Origin: Ilex aquifolium
Taxonomy: Eukaryota > Streptophyta > Magnoliopsida > Aquifoliales > Aquifoliaceae
Length of the DNA stretch: 64,000 bases
Direction of reading: 5' to 3'
Assembly: GCA_951799425.1 (NCBI GenBank)
Contig: OX637391.1
Coordinates: forward strand, 50,625,069-50,689,068
Shown: positions 27,301 through 36,900 of the stretch, piece by piece
How positions within the stretch are numbered: position 1 is the stretch's first letter
Layout of the letters: each line of letters starts with the position of its first letter
The notes under the pieces: model-generated
Told to the model about the DNA's origin: nothing
Seen by the model: the letters and a program-made list of their open reading frames with translations, nothing else
The model's database searches: none
Translations under genes and position numbers: made by a program

Positions 27301-27503
27301 AGCATGAACACTTGTTCACAGTTGCAGAGTGAGTTGTTACAGCGACCTTGCAGTATATTTTTGGGGAATAAGTTATAAATATTGCAATTAAAACTAAAAT
27401 ATTTGTTGTTGGCAGGTACAATAACCTTCTAAAAGTTCAGGTCCCTGGAAGGGAGATTCCAATTGATGCACAGGACAGGGTTACAGAGATCTTGTCCCAT
27501 TAG
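1881..27503 (+). CDS. SEC8: SEC8 exocyst subunit, 3' half of gene (15 exons)
   Basis: SEC8 (EXOC4) is a core exocyst subunit that tethers secretory vesicles to the plasma membrane; in Arabidopsis it is needed for pollen germination and tube growth. The call rests on near-collinear matches to my memory of plant SEC8 across the C-terminal half, including FTDKIAAMLPQKYSQL, LNLRPIKQ and FGVQQICRN. Exons: 1881-1951, 3654-3784, 3870-3919, 14296-14396, 15233-15345, 15662-15769, 18295-18492, 18689-18774, 20859-21051, 21140-21217, 22508-22609, 22730-22804, 27037-27132, 27279-27328 and 27416-27503 (TAG). All phases close and give about 512 residues against roughly 1050 for the whole protein, so the N-terminal half lies left of base 1. 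No frame break is present, so the gene looks functional despite about 25 kb of TE-rich introns. Three introns need GC donors (14397, 15770, 18775). Confidence 0.95.
1952..3653 (+). other. SEC8 intron without recognised element
   Basis: Intron with donor gtacgc and acceptor ctcag, 1.7 kb. Short open frames on both strands have no family resemblance. I see nothing else. Confidence 0.5.
3654..3784 (+). CDS. SEC8: SEC8 exon
   Basis: Encodes VDLIRQGWSRRGPNVLQEGY followed by a conserved AAVLPEQG stretch. Phase 1 in and phase 0 out. The donor is gtttgg. The intron to the next exon is only 85 bp. Confidence 0.93.
3870..3919 (+). CDS. SEC8: SEC8 exon
   Basis: Encodes FTDKIAAMLPQKYSQL. It is followed by the largest SEC8 intron (3920-14295, 10.4 kb), which has a normal gtaagc donor and is filled by LTR, hAT and Copia insertions. 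Confidence 0.93.
6571..6633. repeat. (TA)n microsatellite
   Basis: About 31 uninterrupted TA units next to the left end of the foldback element. The minus-strand frame rich in Ile-Tyr here is an artefact of the repeat. Confidence 0.95.
6637..7588. mobile_element. Foldback / long-inverted-repeat element
   Basis: The left arm starting gatcatggagactctgcacc near 6641 pairs with the right arm ending near 7588 (reverse complement gatcatgaaaactctgcacc). The arms are clearest over the outer ~180 bp (6637-6815 and 7406-7588), and an inner match recurs (attctttggtcaa at 6952 against ttgaccaaagaat near 7266). No coding capacity is seen. It may be a Mutator-like MITE, but I could not define a target duplication because a TA-repeat lies at the left edge. 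Confidence 0.75.
7684..7745. repeat. Hexamer repeat tract (cactct / agcctc)
   Basis: A run of cactct and then cagcct units inside the hAT element, following an actagggttttcag motif. It resembles a plant 5' UTR, but no gene can be named. Confidence 0.8.
9156..10114 (-). pseudogene. Copia reverse transcriptase remnant
   Basis: Three broken frames. 9890-10114 contains AQLVAKGYSLRKRVAYDEVF, the RT fingers region. 9376-9645 follows YVDDMLIAEK and contains ILGMEIRK. 9156-9362 contains ASAMGCLMYTMICTRPDLAH. In-frame stops between them show the gene is dead. Confidence 0.85.
10700..11018 (-). pseudogene. Copia integrase remnant
   Basis: Contains YFVTFIDDYSNKVWVYFIK and the second catalytic Asp context KTDNGTKY. 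Just past a stop codon the third motif reads QNGITKRLNKT, with Lys where Copia integrases have the catalytic Glu. Confidence 0.82.
11514..11846 (-). pseudogene. Copia protease / GAG-pre-integrase remnant
   Basis: Contains VRHVPDLRKNLISLATLDS and WHMQLGNMSEHDMMELHKRK, which are hallmarks of the Copia pre-integrase zinc-finger region. The frame is open for 110 codons but is isolated by stops on both sides. Confidence 0.85.
12050..12870 (-). pseudogene. Copia gag remnant
   Basis: Begins near the ATG at about 12855 (MARNSLLAKYKVVKSDGTGN) and ends with the CCHC knuckle near 12120-12165. It is split into several frames by stops and indels. Confidence 0.75.
13181..14295 (+). other. SEC8 intron remainder
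   Basis: Sequence between the Copia LTR and SEC8 exon 14296-14396. No element ends, exon or RNA gene is recognised. Open frames of 60-90 codons look random. Confidence 0.45.
14296..14396 (+). CDS. SEC8: SEC8 exon with GC donor
   Basis: Encodes KDGLLAFVENFVKDHFLPTM and runs to QQAIS. The reading frame requires the exon to end at 14396, so the intron begins gcaagt. Using the GT at 14401 instead shifts the frame and meets a stop within exon 5. Confidence 0.9.
15233..15345 (+). CDS. SEC8: SEC8 exon
   Basis: Encodes PAAFRPRAHAAAIYMPLVEK. Joined to the previous exon it restores the conserved ISSPAAFRPRAH motif. The acceptor is the tag at 15230-15232 and the donor is gtatgc. A CT microsatellite follows at about 15367-15391. 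Confidence 0.92.
15662..15769 (+). CDS. SEC8: SEC8 exon with probable GC donor
   Basis: Encodes VLGWAQAMPKFSGDLVKYVQ and ends RCRTSYME. Joining to AVLEK in the next exon puts the donor at gcatgg (15770). The only nearby in-frame GT (after 15805) would insert about 12 mostly hydrophobic residues not found in SEC8 as I know it, so I prefer the GC donor. Confidence 0.85.
15770..18294 (+). other. SEC8 intron without recognised element
   Basis: A 2.5 kb intron that begins gcatgg and ends tatatcag. It is AT-rich. I saw no terminal repeats or coding homology. Confidence 0.5.
18295..18492 (+). CDS. SEC8: SEC8 exon
   Basis: Encodes AVLEKQSYMLIGRHDVENLM through LLLNLRPIKQ, 66 codons with phase 0 at both ends. 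The acidic middle (ASDAESAEVEMDM) is the variable part. The donor is gtatct. Confidence 0.93.
18689..18774 (+). CDS. SEC8: SEC8 exon with GC donor
   Basis: Encodes ENLIRDDNKLILLASLSDSL and ends SIER. The donor is AG|gcaagt, the consensus GC-type site. Shifting to the GT four bases later causes a frameshift and an early stop in exon 9. Confidence 0.92.
18775..20109 (+). other. SEC8 intron, non-LINE part
   Basis: Begins with the GC donor gcaagt. Nothing recognisable occurs before the LINE fragment. Confidence 0.45.
20110..20845 (-). mobile_element. LINE fragment (RT C-terminal part and 3' end)
   Basis: The minus strand encodes a degenerate plant LINE tail: NQEIPTNKQFRYLRSIIKND, a stop, then KFYRTVIRTTMLYGTECWAT and MSVAEMRMLRWMCGKTR (20308-20583). 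A single-base frameshift follows at RLRW-type sequence near 20345, then a tail ending in the usual pseudo-palindromic ccaaatgattgggac type 3' end near 20130-20160. The 5' part is absent, as expected from truncated target-primed insertion. It is antisense to SEC8 and its upstream limit abuts the acceptor of SEC8 exon 9. Confidence 0.85.
20859..21051 (+). CDS. SEC8: SEC8 exon
   Basis: Encodes a variable basic stretch and then LASYAEEYRKLAIDCLKVLR. The sequence just upstream of the acceptor (cag, 20856-20858) belongs to an antisense LINE remnant. The donor is gtttgt. Confidence 0.92.
21140..21217 (+). CDS. SEC8: SEC8 exon
   Basis: Encodes EMTSREYLEDQDAEEPDDFV and continues ISLTAQ. There are 26 codons with phase 0 at both ends and a gtcagt donor. 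It is separated from exon 9 by an 88 bp intron. Confidence 0.94.
21218..22507 (+). other. SEC8 intron
   Basis: A 1.3 kb intron. The stretch 21268-21370 (gggataaaaaaagaatattattgagg onward) resembles an antisense LINE poly(A) tail region, but this is weak. Otherwise nothing is recognised. Confidence 0.4.
22508..22609 (+). CDS. SEC8: SEC8 exon
   Basis: Encodes ITRRDEEMAPFVAGSKRNYI and then FGGICSVASNASIK. There are 34 codons with phase 0 at both ends. The acceptor is the tag at 22505-22507. Confidence 0.94.
22730..22804 (+). CDS. SEC8: SEC8 exon
   Basis: Encodes ALADMKSINLFGVQQICRNS followed by IALEQ. There are 25 codons. The 4.2 kb intron after it (donor gttaat) carries an LTR element, two MITEs and a solo TRIM LTR. 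Confidence 0.95.
23206..23849. mobile_element. Degenerate hAT-type MITE (CTATGAAG end)
   Basis: The left end ctatgaagtacgaac resembles the CTATGAAGCACGGA end of the intact copy at 28228. Both edges are rich in gtgtccg/ggatacg units. The right terminal motif and a target duplication are not evident, so it is probably eroded. It interrupts the left LTR of the 22961-26499 element. Confidence 0.6.
24055..25199. mobile_element. hAT-type MITE, CATGGTTCA family
   Basis: The perfect terminal inverted repeat CATGGTTCA (24055-24063 and 25191-25199) is extended imperfectly inward to cggccga. The target duplication is attgtatg/attgtata (24047-24054 and 25200-25207, 7 of 8). The left subterminal region is an array of gactcgg/cgatacg units. 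Inside is a 31 bp direct repeat (24525-24555 and 24556-24586) followed by a CT microsatellite. No transposase is encoded. Confidence 0.85.
26122..26321. repeat. 100 bp tandem duplication inside an LTR
   Basis: Two copies of a 100 bp unit beginning cctttttatagggctcaag (26122-26221 and 26222-26321) differ at only a few positions. The other LTR of the element has one copy, so the duplication arose after insertion or in one template. Confidence 0.9.
26832..26944 (+). mobile_element. Solo LTR of a TRIM element
   Basis: A 113 bp sequence starting tgttaaggg and ending gctctaaca. It is similar along its length to the 113 bp LTR at 57854-57966 (gaggggccactccact and gccaattggttttgag type blocks). Flanks attta/atttt match 4 of 5. 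No second LTR or primer-binding site follows. It lies in the sense direction of SEC8. Confidence 0.72.
27037..27132 (+). CDS. SEC8: SEC8 exon
   Basis: Encodes ALAAIPSIDSEAVQLRLDRV and then RTYYELLNMPFE. There are 32 codons and a strong gtaagt donor. Confidence 0.95.
27279..27328 (+). CDS. SEC8: SEC8 exon
   Basis: Encodes ALLAFITEHEHLFTVAE, with the last Glu codon split by the following intron. The donor is gtgagt. Confidence 0.94.
27416..27503 (+). CDS. SEC8: SEC8 last exon
   Basis: Encodes YNNLLKVQVPGREIPIDAQD and ends EILSH with TAG at 27501-27503. This is the canonical SEC8 C-terminus as I remember it. Confidence 0.95.
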
Positions 27504-27850
27504 CATTGTCAATTGAGGATGTAGATCGATTATTCATGTAATGGAGCCCCAGAAGAAAATATGATCGCAAACTAATTATTTAGGCAGCAGCACGACGGAG
27601 GCTGTCATTTTTCGGTGTTGCTAGTGTGTATAAGAATTTGAATTTGACCGTGGATGCTGAGATCAGATGCAGGTGTCATTTCCTGCAGCATTCATTTCCA
27701 CTGGAGTTGCTACCTCGCGTGTCACCCTTTTTGGTATATTTTTGTGAGTATTGTTGTTAGTTTTAGGATGACAATGTTGCATCTTCTTTTATTAGTCTTT
27801 TCATTTGTAATATCAATTTTGAGTGCTGTTGTTCTTATATGAGAATCTAT
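27504..27850 (+). other. SEC8 3' UTR (end estimated)
   Basis: T-rich sequence after the SEC8 stop, with plant-type far-upstream motifs such as ttgtaatatcaa near 27806. No sharp AATAAA is seen, so the end is an estimate. The short reading frames here have no recognisable homology. Confidence 0.45.
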
Positions 27851-28227
27851 GAAGGCTTCTGTTTAGTGTTGTAGGAACTGATCAAAAGTGCCCTGTAAAT
27901 CTCTTGACGATTGTGTTTGTGGAAGGTATTCATTGTAATAACCAGAAAAGTTTAGTTTTTAAAGAAGTGAGGCCAGCATTAGATCCACCTACTGCACTTG
28001 TGAGTGCATAACACAATGTTTTTTACTAAAAGTTTCTTTTTTACGAGGCGCACAAATATGTTAGAAGTTAGATTCTATACCAAAGGGGAAAGGAAAGAGA
28101 CTACCATGAAGCAATAGTGAGATGCTAGGCCTGGGAAGAGTAGCGGTTGCGACCTGGTGGGTTGCCCTTGCCCAAGTTGAAAGAGGTAGTTAACCTATGT
28201 TATCTGTGTGTGGTACTGTATGGTATG

Positions 28228-28868
28228 CTATGAAGCACGGATACGGATACGGCGATACGGGATACGGCGATACGGATACGGCGATACGGCAAAACTTAAA
28301 AAAATAGGATACGGATACGGCCAAGATACAGCTATAATAAAATATTTTTATTATTTTCAACCAACTTAATACTTATATATTTTGGTAGTTCTTTAACATA
28401 TAATAAGAAAAATTAGTAATTCTTTTTAGTTTCAAGAAAATATATATCGTATCGCTGTGGTATATTCACAAAGTGAAGTGACAAATTAAAGGAATCAAAG
28501 CTAATATTTACCTAGTATTTAGAAGTAATTTTGCTAAAATTATAATGTAATAACTTTATTTTATACTCTTTTGACATGTAATTTTAGATAATACTTAAAA
28601 AACACTCATGTACCTTTGAAGTAATATGAATTTGTTGTTAATGTATTGTATGGTATGTAAATTTCAAAAGAGATGTTAAAAGTTCAACTAAAAAATTATA
28701 TATGTTGGTCGACTACAAAAGTATCCGTGAAGTATCCTAATATTTAATTATTATCGGATACGTAGAAGGTGTATCCGATACGTATCGGACGAGTATCCGA
28801 CGAGTATCGTATCCGTAAAGTATCCGATACGGATACGTCAACCTCAACGAAGTATTCGTGCTTCATAG
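28228..28868. mobile_element. hAT-type MITE, CTATGAAGCACG family, intergenic
   Basis: Perfect 12 bp terminal inverted repeats CTATGAAGCACG / CGTGCTTCATAG, with a perfect 8 bp target duplication atggtatg (28220-28227 and 28869-28876). The left 90 bp is an array of ggatacg/cgatacgg units, and the right end carries their complements (gtatccg, gtatcgg). The middle is AT-rich and non-coding. It lies between the two convergent genes. Confidence 0.9.
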
Positions 28869-28876
28869 ATGGTATG

Positions 28877-30849
28877 AGATTGAGAAAAAAAAAATGGTGA
28901 GCTTTATGCTATTACTCAGGACATACTTTGTTGTTGGCTTTCCCTTCTTCAGCAAAAGCTTCGAGTATGACTGTCTATCACTTGTATCTTCTAAATCTCG
29001 TTATGTTCTGGAGTTTATATATGTAGAATTCTGCTTTCCCATTTAACTGCTAAAAATAATTAGTTGTTTTCAGTGAAGCCATCGGTAGGGAATTCTTCCA
29101 TACTGTAGTTGGCAACTTCAATCAGTGGTTTCAAGGGCAACTCATTCTGATATTTTGCATCCACAACTTAAACTATATCTGATTTTGATAGGTTTTTTGT
29201 GTGCGTATTTTTAGTTATTTTTCGGAGATAATAGGGCAGGCAATTTAATTCATCACTAGGGAACTCTTCCGAGTTTTTTTTATTCGCAACATTATCTTTA
29301 GGCTCGGTTTCATTGCATTCTAATGCTTATATTTCCTCAAGTTCAAATTCGATGGCCTATTAATATTTTTTTCTGTTAGGTAAAAAATTTATTTCAAAAA
29401 AAAAATTAATACATGTACAACATTGTTCGGCACACGCTCTAACGTTACACGGAGCATTACACCTAGTCTAAAAAAAAAAGGATTCTCAAAATCCGAGAAA
29501 TTAGATAATCTCTTCTCATATTCTGAGAGAATAAGGTAAACAATTGCCTATTCAAAGATAACACAATAAAACCAAGGCAGACCTATTACCTATTAATGTT
29601 GATTACATAGTAGAGTTATTTTTTCTACAACTTTTGAGAGTAATTAGGCTCACATTTGACAAAAATATTTCTTGTACTTTTAGTAACATGTATACCATAA
29701 AAATACAAAATACTACACACACCTGCACTCAAATTACTATGTCAAAAATAAAAAGTAAAGAAATGCGAGGATGAAAAAAGATGCCCCCCCCCCCCCAAAA
29801 AAAACAAATACAACTTATATTTTAATCTTTTAACACCAATAAATGTATTTTATATTTTAGCCACAATAGATCTGTTCATTTATATTTTAACCAATCATTT
29901 TAATCTTACACACATATACATGATGTATCAATTTGAATGCAACATCAAACACACAATTCAGTATCACAAAAAAGACTATATCTTTGAGATCTACGAAAAA
30001 TTTTGGAAAAATGTCAACGACTATTAGCTTATGTGTCAAAAAAAAATAGAGTACATTACAAAGAAATAATTGGTCAATTGGATATTTGAGAGATAAAAAC
30101 TCATTAATTTGAAGAAACTTTTTGTTTTCTTTTTAAGATAGGCAAGGAGATGATTTGATCAATGGGCAATTCAGCCAGCTAAATCACACTAATGCAATAA
30201 TTTGATCCAACTATACCATGAAAGGTGAGTGAAATTTATGGTTGTAAAGCATTTTTCAATTGATATTGCTAAATTACAGAACTCAGTTTGACTGAATGAA
30301 TATATGTGCGCATGTGTGGGAGAGAGAGAGAGGTAATCTGCCATAATTTTTCACAAATACCATTGAAACGTAATTTAGTAAAGCCCATAAGATTAAAAGG
30401 CCAACCTCACCAAAAATACTAGTACATCTAAAACTTTAGAAATTCAAATATGAGGAGCACTTAGTTACTTTACATTGCTTCATGATGTTAAACAATCAAT
30501 CAGTCAGCTCAGGAATTACATTGTAACAAATCTATTGCAATGATCTCTCAACATTCTTGCCAAATCATGTTTCTTGAAAGGCTACTTCTATAATTTCGAA
30601 ACAATGACACTGATGAAGGGAGCGTAAACCTAAGTAGTTATTTTTCTAAAATATAATGGTTCCTGCTCAGGCTTCCCATCTTCAAAATTTGAGATTACTC
30701 TCATCTGGCTGCTTCTTTATGTTGCACTAAGCAATGGTAAATGCATTCAAATGAAAGTAAATCCCAGTCCAATTGGCCTATGTATAATAGAAAGCCTGAT
30801 GGATAACAACATAAGCTTAAAAGAATTTAAATGCTCACTTTGTACATGT
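28877..30849. other. Intergenic region and kinesin 3' UTR
   Basis: AT-rich spacer between the convergent genes with a run of 13 C followed by 8 A at about 29784-29804. The part nearest 30849 should be the kinesin 3' UTR (minus strand). I see no gene, RNA or element ends. Confidence 0.5.
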
Positions 30850-30998
30850 TCATTCTGCATGCATCTCAGCTTGAAATGCTAGACTCAATTTCAGTGTCTT
30901 CTTTGCCAAGTTCCGGATATCTTCTCTAGTGGACTCAACTGATATCCGACTAAGCTCCTTCACCCCTCCACTTGAAATAAAATCCCCAGCATTGCCCT
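30850..30998 (-). CDS. ARK1: Kinesin last exon
   Basis: Encodes [20 protein letters not shown] and ends [10 protein letters not shown] with TGA at 30850-30852 (plus-strand tca). Confidence 0.94.
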
Positions 30999-33900
30999 CT
31001 GCAAGCCATTATACAGTACTTGTAAAGTGAGGCCAACTTTTACAACTAAGATTTTAGGGTCATCTTATAACCTACCTTCCTGGTCGTTTGAGAACAAAAA
31101 CAACAAAGGATGAATAAATCCATCACAATAGAAAATGAGATGTATAAGCAATGAATGGAATAGCGCAGACTGAGCCGAAATTGGAGAAATTACACAAGGG
31201 TTTGAAGGGCATTGCTTTTTATCTGCATGATTTTGTTTTGAAGAATTGTTTTCAAATGTCTTTTTTTTTTAAAATTTCAGATTACAATGATGATTTACAT
31301 TACTGGGGGATGGGGGAGAGAAAAACATGGAGAGGAATCGAGTCATGATCCTTCACTTCACCAGTGGGATTGTTACTAACTTGGATAGATCCTCAGGTCT
31401 TTATCTGCATGATCAATGTCACTCCAAAAAGGCAAAAACGATGAATTGATGCTATCTCTTACACTGAATAATTTCTTAGGTTTTCACCACTGTCCACCCT
31501 ACTGTTTTATACTTCTTATTTAGTTTGACTAAGGAAAGTAAAAGCGTTTCAGAAGAGTGAGGTGTAAATATGTACCAGAGAGTAGCCGGTTCATTTCCTG
31601 AAGAAACTTTGCATAGGGAAATTATCTCTACATAGTTGTTAGAACTGGAAATTGCTGTATTATCTTTATCAGAATCAATAAAGCAAAAGACTGTATAAGG
31701 TGATGTTTTACATTTGCATGAGTCAATTCAATACTCTCTCAACCAACAAAGCCTTGTCTCAACTACCTAAGTTCGACAACACAAGTCTTGTTTTGTTATC
31801 TGCCCCTTCGAAAGATTTTATTCAAAATGGAATAAAAAAAGAACGAAGCAAAGGGAGGAAAGTTTTTAAGGCACTTAACCTGACAGATTAACAAATATCA
31901 TGTCTCCTGCGAAATTATCGTATAAAGATATAGAACATATATCACTAGAATAAGCAGTCAATATGTCATGGAATTGGCATGCTGAGCCCAGGAATATAGG
32001 AATTGAACAAACCCCCTCGATAACTGAGCTAGAAAGGACTAGGATACCAATCTCATTAGATGCAAACAAAAGATTACATCCGTAATCCTTTCGAAACTAC
32101 AGAAAGGTCAAAAAATGCTGAATATCCTGAGAAAATCAACCTAGAAATAAATAGCTGAGGGCATTGACAGTCCAGAGCATACTGTTCAACTAAGAGTTTT
32201 ACGAGTTTCTTCACAATGATTGATATTGTTTACATACCATTCATAATGAAAAAAGGTCAATAAATTTGGGAGTGGACGAGAAAATCAATCTAGAATAAAT
32301 ATCTGGGGCAGTGGACTGTTGCATATTACTAATTTGCTTATGAATTTCTTCACAATTGTTAACTAATATTTTCCGTGCTATTCCAACAAAGGATCAAAGT
32401 ATCCACATAGCTTCCTTTTCTTTTCTATGTCGTGCTCCTACATCTTTAGTCAGTCAAACACAGCATGTATAAATTGTAAGTAGCTCACCGTTTTGTGCTA
32501 AATGACAAAGAGCAAGCTCAATATGACGCCGAGTTGAAGCTGAAGCAGTATTACAGTTGGCAATCAACCATGTCAGCACACCATCTTCCATCAGAAGTGA
32601 ACGTCCACTCCAATGTCCTGTGAGTAAGTAAAGTTACTCAGAAGCTTGTCTCCGAAATGTAAAAGGTATGTAACCATGCAGAAAGTATAACTTCCACAAA
32701 CCTTGACTAATTCCTCGAGATTCACATTTAGCAAAGTTTGCCAATCCTCTGGCAATCTGAGAAATGACATCACTATTCCCTGATCTAACCATTCCTAAGA
32801 GTGCCTTGATACCTCCATCTTCTCTCAGCATCACATGTAACTTTTCTGTTATGAAACAAGTCAGTCTAGATCGATAGATGGTATTATTTATAACATTAAA
32901 CCTCTCTCATACTAAATAAACACAAGCAGCATGCGTCTTCCCTTTTTCCAATCAAATGAGAAAATAGATAATATCAATTCCTCATAATTTTCATAACATT
33001 AAAGATGACAAGGCTTTCAGTTGAACTCGCATTGAACTCAACTTGGTGCTCCTCACAACATGTACACTCAGTTAAAACATTAGATGACCAAGCAGAGAAT
33101 TCAAACCATCTTTGAAGATGAAAACCATGCAGCAAAGATCAGTCTCAGTGACTACTTTTTTGGAACTGCAGAATGACCTTGAGCTTACCATTTCCACACA
33201 AATTAGCAATTGCTCCAGCTACCATTCGAAGAGTCTGGGGATCCTCTGTTTTCGAAGCTGTATTTGCTAGTAGTCGAGCACCTCCTTTGCTCACTATTAA
33301 CCCTTGGTTCAACTCTACGAAAATAAAAAATCAAGTATTTAGCATATTATGTTGAAATCTTAAATTCTTTTTGTGACAAGGTATTCATGTGAGACAGAGC
33401 ATTGTTCAAGAAGTAAAATGCAGCAATAAAGCTCATACTATAGTAGTGATGCTTGGAAAAAAGGCTCCAACGTATTTTAGCTTGAGTTTGGTTTGGTCGG
33501 GAAGTGTAGTTCTTTGGTTAATTTATATCACGAGTCCATTATTTTATAACATAGTTTTTCCTATTTTAAAATTGAGTTCACCAAAGTTTTGCTCAAATTC
33601 GTGATGGTAGGTATCAACAGGGGATTTGACCATGTATTTCCATGTATACATGTGTATCTTTGAGTTGTCCATGCCTTGAACATGAGTAGAGAACCTGTCA
33701 TTGTGAAGGATAGGTTAGAAAACTTCAGGTCGCTTTTGCTAGAGTATTTATATTATGGGTAGTTTAGGCATTTCTTATTATTTTGTTGCCCTAGTATATA
33801 AGGGCTTACATTGTGTATTCTTTGTTAAGATTGTATGACTGATTAGATTAGTCTTAATAATATTCTTAACTTCTTTCTCTCTTTTCTTACCTTTGATCAA

Positions 33901-36900
33901 TGATCAATGTTAACATGGTATCAGAGTATGGTTTCGATCCAAAATATATTGTAGCACCACAGTAATTTAATTGGAGAAAGAATATATTTTTGGATTAGGG
34001 TTGCTGATTTTTTGTGGTTCTAAGGGCTGTGAATAGTGCCAAAAATACTGTTCACGCGCTGTGAACAGTGCCGAATTCGACTGTTATGGGTATTCGTATT
34101 TGATTTGCAAAGTTGTTGAGTTGATTTGTGACGAACTCTGGATTGTTTGGCGTTGGCTGCCTCTTCTCTTCTGCTGGTGCTTCTCGTTGTTGGGTCTTTC
34201 TCACTGAACTAGCGTTGCAAGTTAAGAAATCCTAATTACTAGGGTTTGTTGATTTTGGCTTTTCTTCTTCTCTTTGTTGGGCTTTGTTTTGTTGGGCATT
34301 ATTGCTGGTGGTTTTTGTTGGACAACCCCAATCCTTTGGGTTTGTTGATTTGGGTTGGTGCCGATTTGGGCTTCTCTTTGTTGGGCTATTGGTTTGACTT
34401 TTCTTCATCTCTTTGTCTGATTTGGGCTTCTCTCTGTTGGGCTGTTGGTTTGACTTTTCTTCTTTTCTTTGTTGGACTTTGTTTTGTTGGTTTGTTAGTT
34501 TTGTGCATTGGGGAGTTGTCACGTTGCTGGTTTGTTTGATTTGTTTGTTTGGGCTTGCTATTTGACATAATGTTGCATTGTTTGGATTTGTTTGATTTGT
34601 TTGTTTGGGCTTGCTATTTGACATAGCGTTGCATTATTTGAGTTTGTTTGCATTGTTTCGCACTGAATAAGCAGGAAACTTTTGTTTCATTTCTTATTGA
34701 TTGGTGGGTTTGAGCCTTCGGGGCTGATTTTGTGAACGGACGGCTAGGTTGCTGGATTTTGCTAGGTTGTTGGGTTGCTAGATTTTGTTTGTTTTGGATT
34801 GCTTGATTTGGGTATTATGGCTAGTGAAAATTCTGATTCTCTTTAGGCTATCAGTGTCAGATTAAAAGCTCCAACTGATCCTAAGGTCGAGAAATATGTT
34901 GATTTAAAGAATACTTGGAAAATCAACAAGCTGATTGGGACAGGTCATAGAAAGGGAGGACTGTATGTGTTGGAGGAGCTCCATGTTCTAGAAGTTGTTG
35001 CCTCTACTGTTGAGTTCTTCACAAAGTCGCATCCTATCACTTGCTTTCGTTTTCTTCTTGACAAACTCTTGATATTTTCTGCTACCATATCATGAGTTTG
35101 AGGGAGGGTGTTAGAATAGTTATTATATTTAGACTTAGGGGTAGTTTAGTCATTTATTTTCTTTTATGTTGCCCTAGCTTAATCTGTTTGTTTTCTTTTT
35201 GCCCTACTATATAAAGACCTCTTATATGTAGTTTTTCTTTAAGTTTTGTTCTGGCAAGTTATGCCTCAATAATATTTCTTTCTTCTAATTTCTTTCTTTG
35301 ATCTAAATTAACATAGTATCAGAGCAAACTATGCAGTTAGCAGATTTCTTTACGAAATCTCACACCATCGCGCGCTTCCGTTTCCTTCTTGGCAAACTCT
35401 TGATGTTTGATGCTACCACATCATGAGTTTGAGCGGGGGGTGTTAGAGTATTTATATTATGGGTAGTTTAGGCATTTCTTATTATTTTGTTGCCCTAGTA
35501 TATAAGGGCTTACATTGTGTATTCTTTGTTAAGATTGTATGACTGATTAGATTAGTCTTAATAATATTCTTAACTTCTTTCTCTCTTTTCTTACCTTTGA
35601 TCAATGATCAATGTTAACAGCTTTGTCCAAAACATTGATATGCTGATTTACTATACCAGGATCCCAGTGCCACTTCGCGATCCAAAACAAAAAGAGAAGA
35701 ACATATAGGCAAACAAACTTCAACAATTACGAATTCCTAAGCACATCTTATATTGCATAAATGCATAATAAACAAAAAGAAGGTGAAGATTTAGGGGTAC
35801 CATTCATTGCCAAATTAGCAATTGCTCCAGAAGCCACCCTAAGTATAGTTGCATTTTGGGATGATCGCAGCAGCATGAGCAGTGAATCTAAACCCCCTTC
35901 CTCCACAATCTTTTCCTGATTGACATCTGGACCAAAAGCAGTTTTAAAAAAAAAAAACCAATTACATGCATCAATGAAATATTTCATCTACAACCTGTTC
36001 CCTATAAAAACAGAAAAAATGTGGCAACGATCATTCATATGTCCAGTGGCAGCGACTAATCGATTATGGAGTTAAAAGTGTCCAGAACAGACTTTCATGT
36101 CTATACATTTTCCTGTCCAGCATGTTTTCAACTTTTTCTTAAATACGTTAAGTGATGATAAAGCCTAATAAACAAGAGGTCATGAACAGCAGTGAAGCCT
36201 TTTGATCTCAAAAAAAATGTCATATTATTCAGTCTAGATAATATGGAATGGAGGGTAAAGAGATGATGAACTAGTTTAAGGGACCCACTTTAGAATGAAG
36301 GATCACAGGCTATAAAATTTGAACCCCTAAATCTAATATTTCCCTTGTCAATGTCATGCCATCAGTCCTGCCACTTTAACACATCTTTAGAAGAATTATT
36401 CTGTATTAGCACGTCTTTCCTGTAATGTACCTTCAGCAGCAAGATTGGCAACCACTTTCACCGCATGGATTTGTACATCTAAATCTCCAGATGTTAATAA
36501 TGCTAATATCTTTTGAAGCCCAACTGGAAGCAAGAAGCAGAATATTTCGTCAATTTTTTTCAGGAGAAATAAGGGGGAAATTCAACATTTTACTGTTCAA
36601 GTTATACTATCAAACAGTTTTGCCCAGGGACAGATCTCTAGGATATCAAAACAGAGACTTGGGCTCTAGTCTTCCCGAGTGAACACTATTTTTATTATTA
36701 TCAAACACCTAAAACCTAAAAATTGCATAGTGAAAAATCTAATATTTGTTTCATTGTTTTCATACACAAGAAATAAGGAAAATTTTAACACATGTATCTG
36801 GTAATATATACACGAAAATAGCAAAGACTCTTGCCTTCTTCACATATCTTTGCAATAGTATTCCTCTGACCCAAAAAAATTTCCCTTGATTGGTTTGATT

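Noticed and set aside
34232-34624. 130-codon minus-strand Asn/Lys/Pro-rich frame and its opposite-strand Leu/Phe-rich partner
   Set aside because: Lies in the repetitive leader of the chimeric Copia element; low-complexity ttgtttgg repeats generate both frames.
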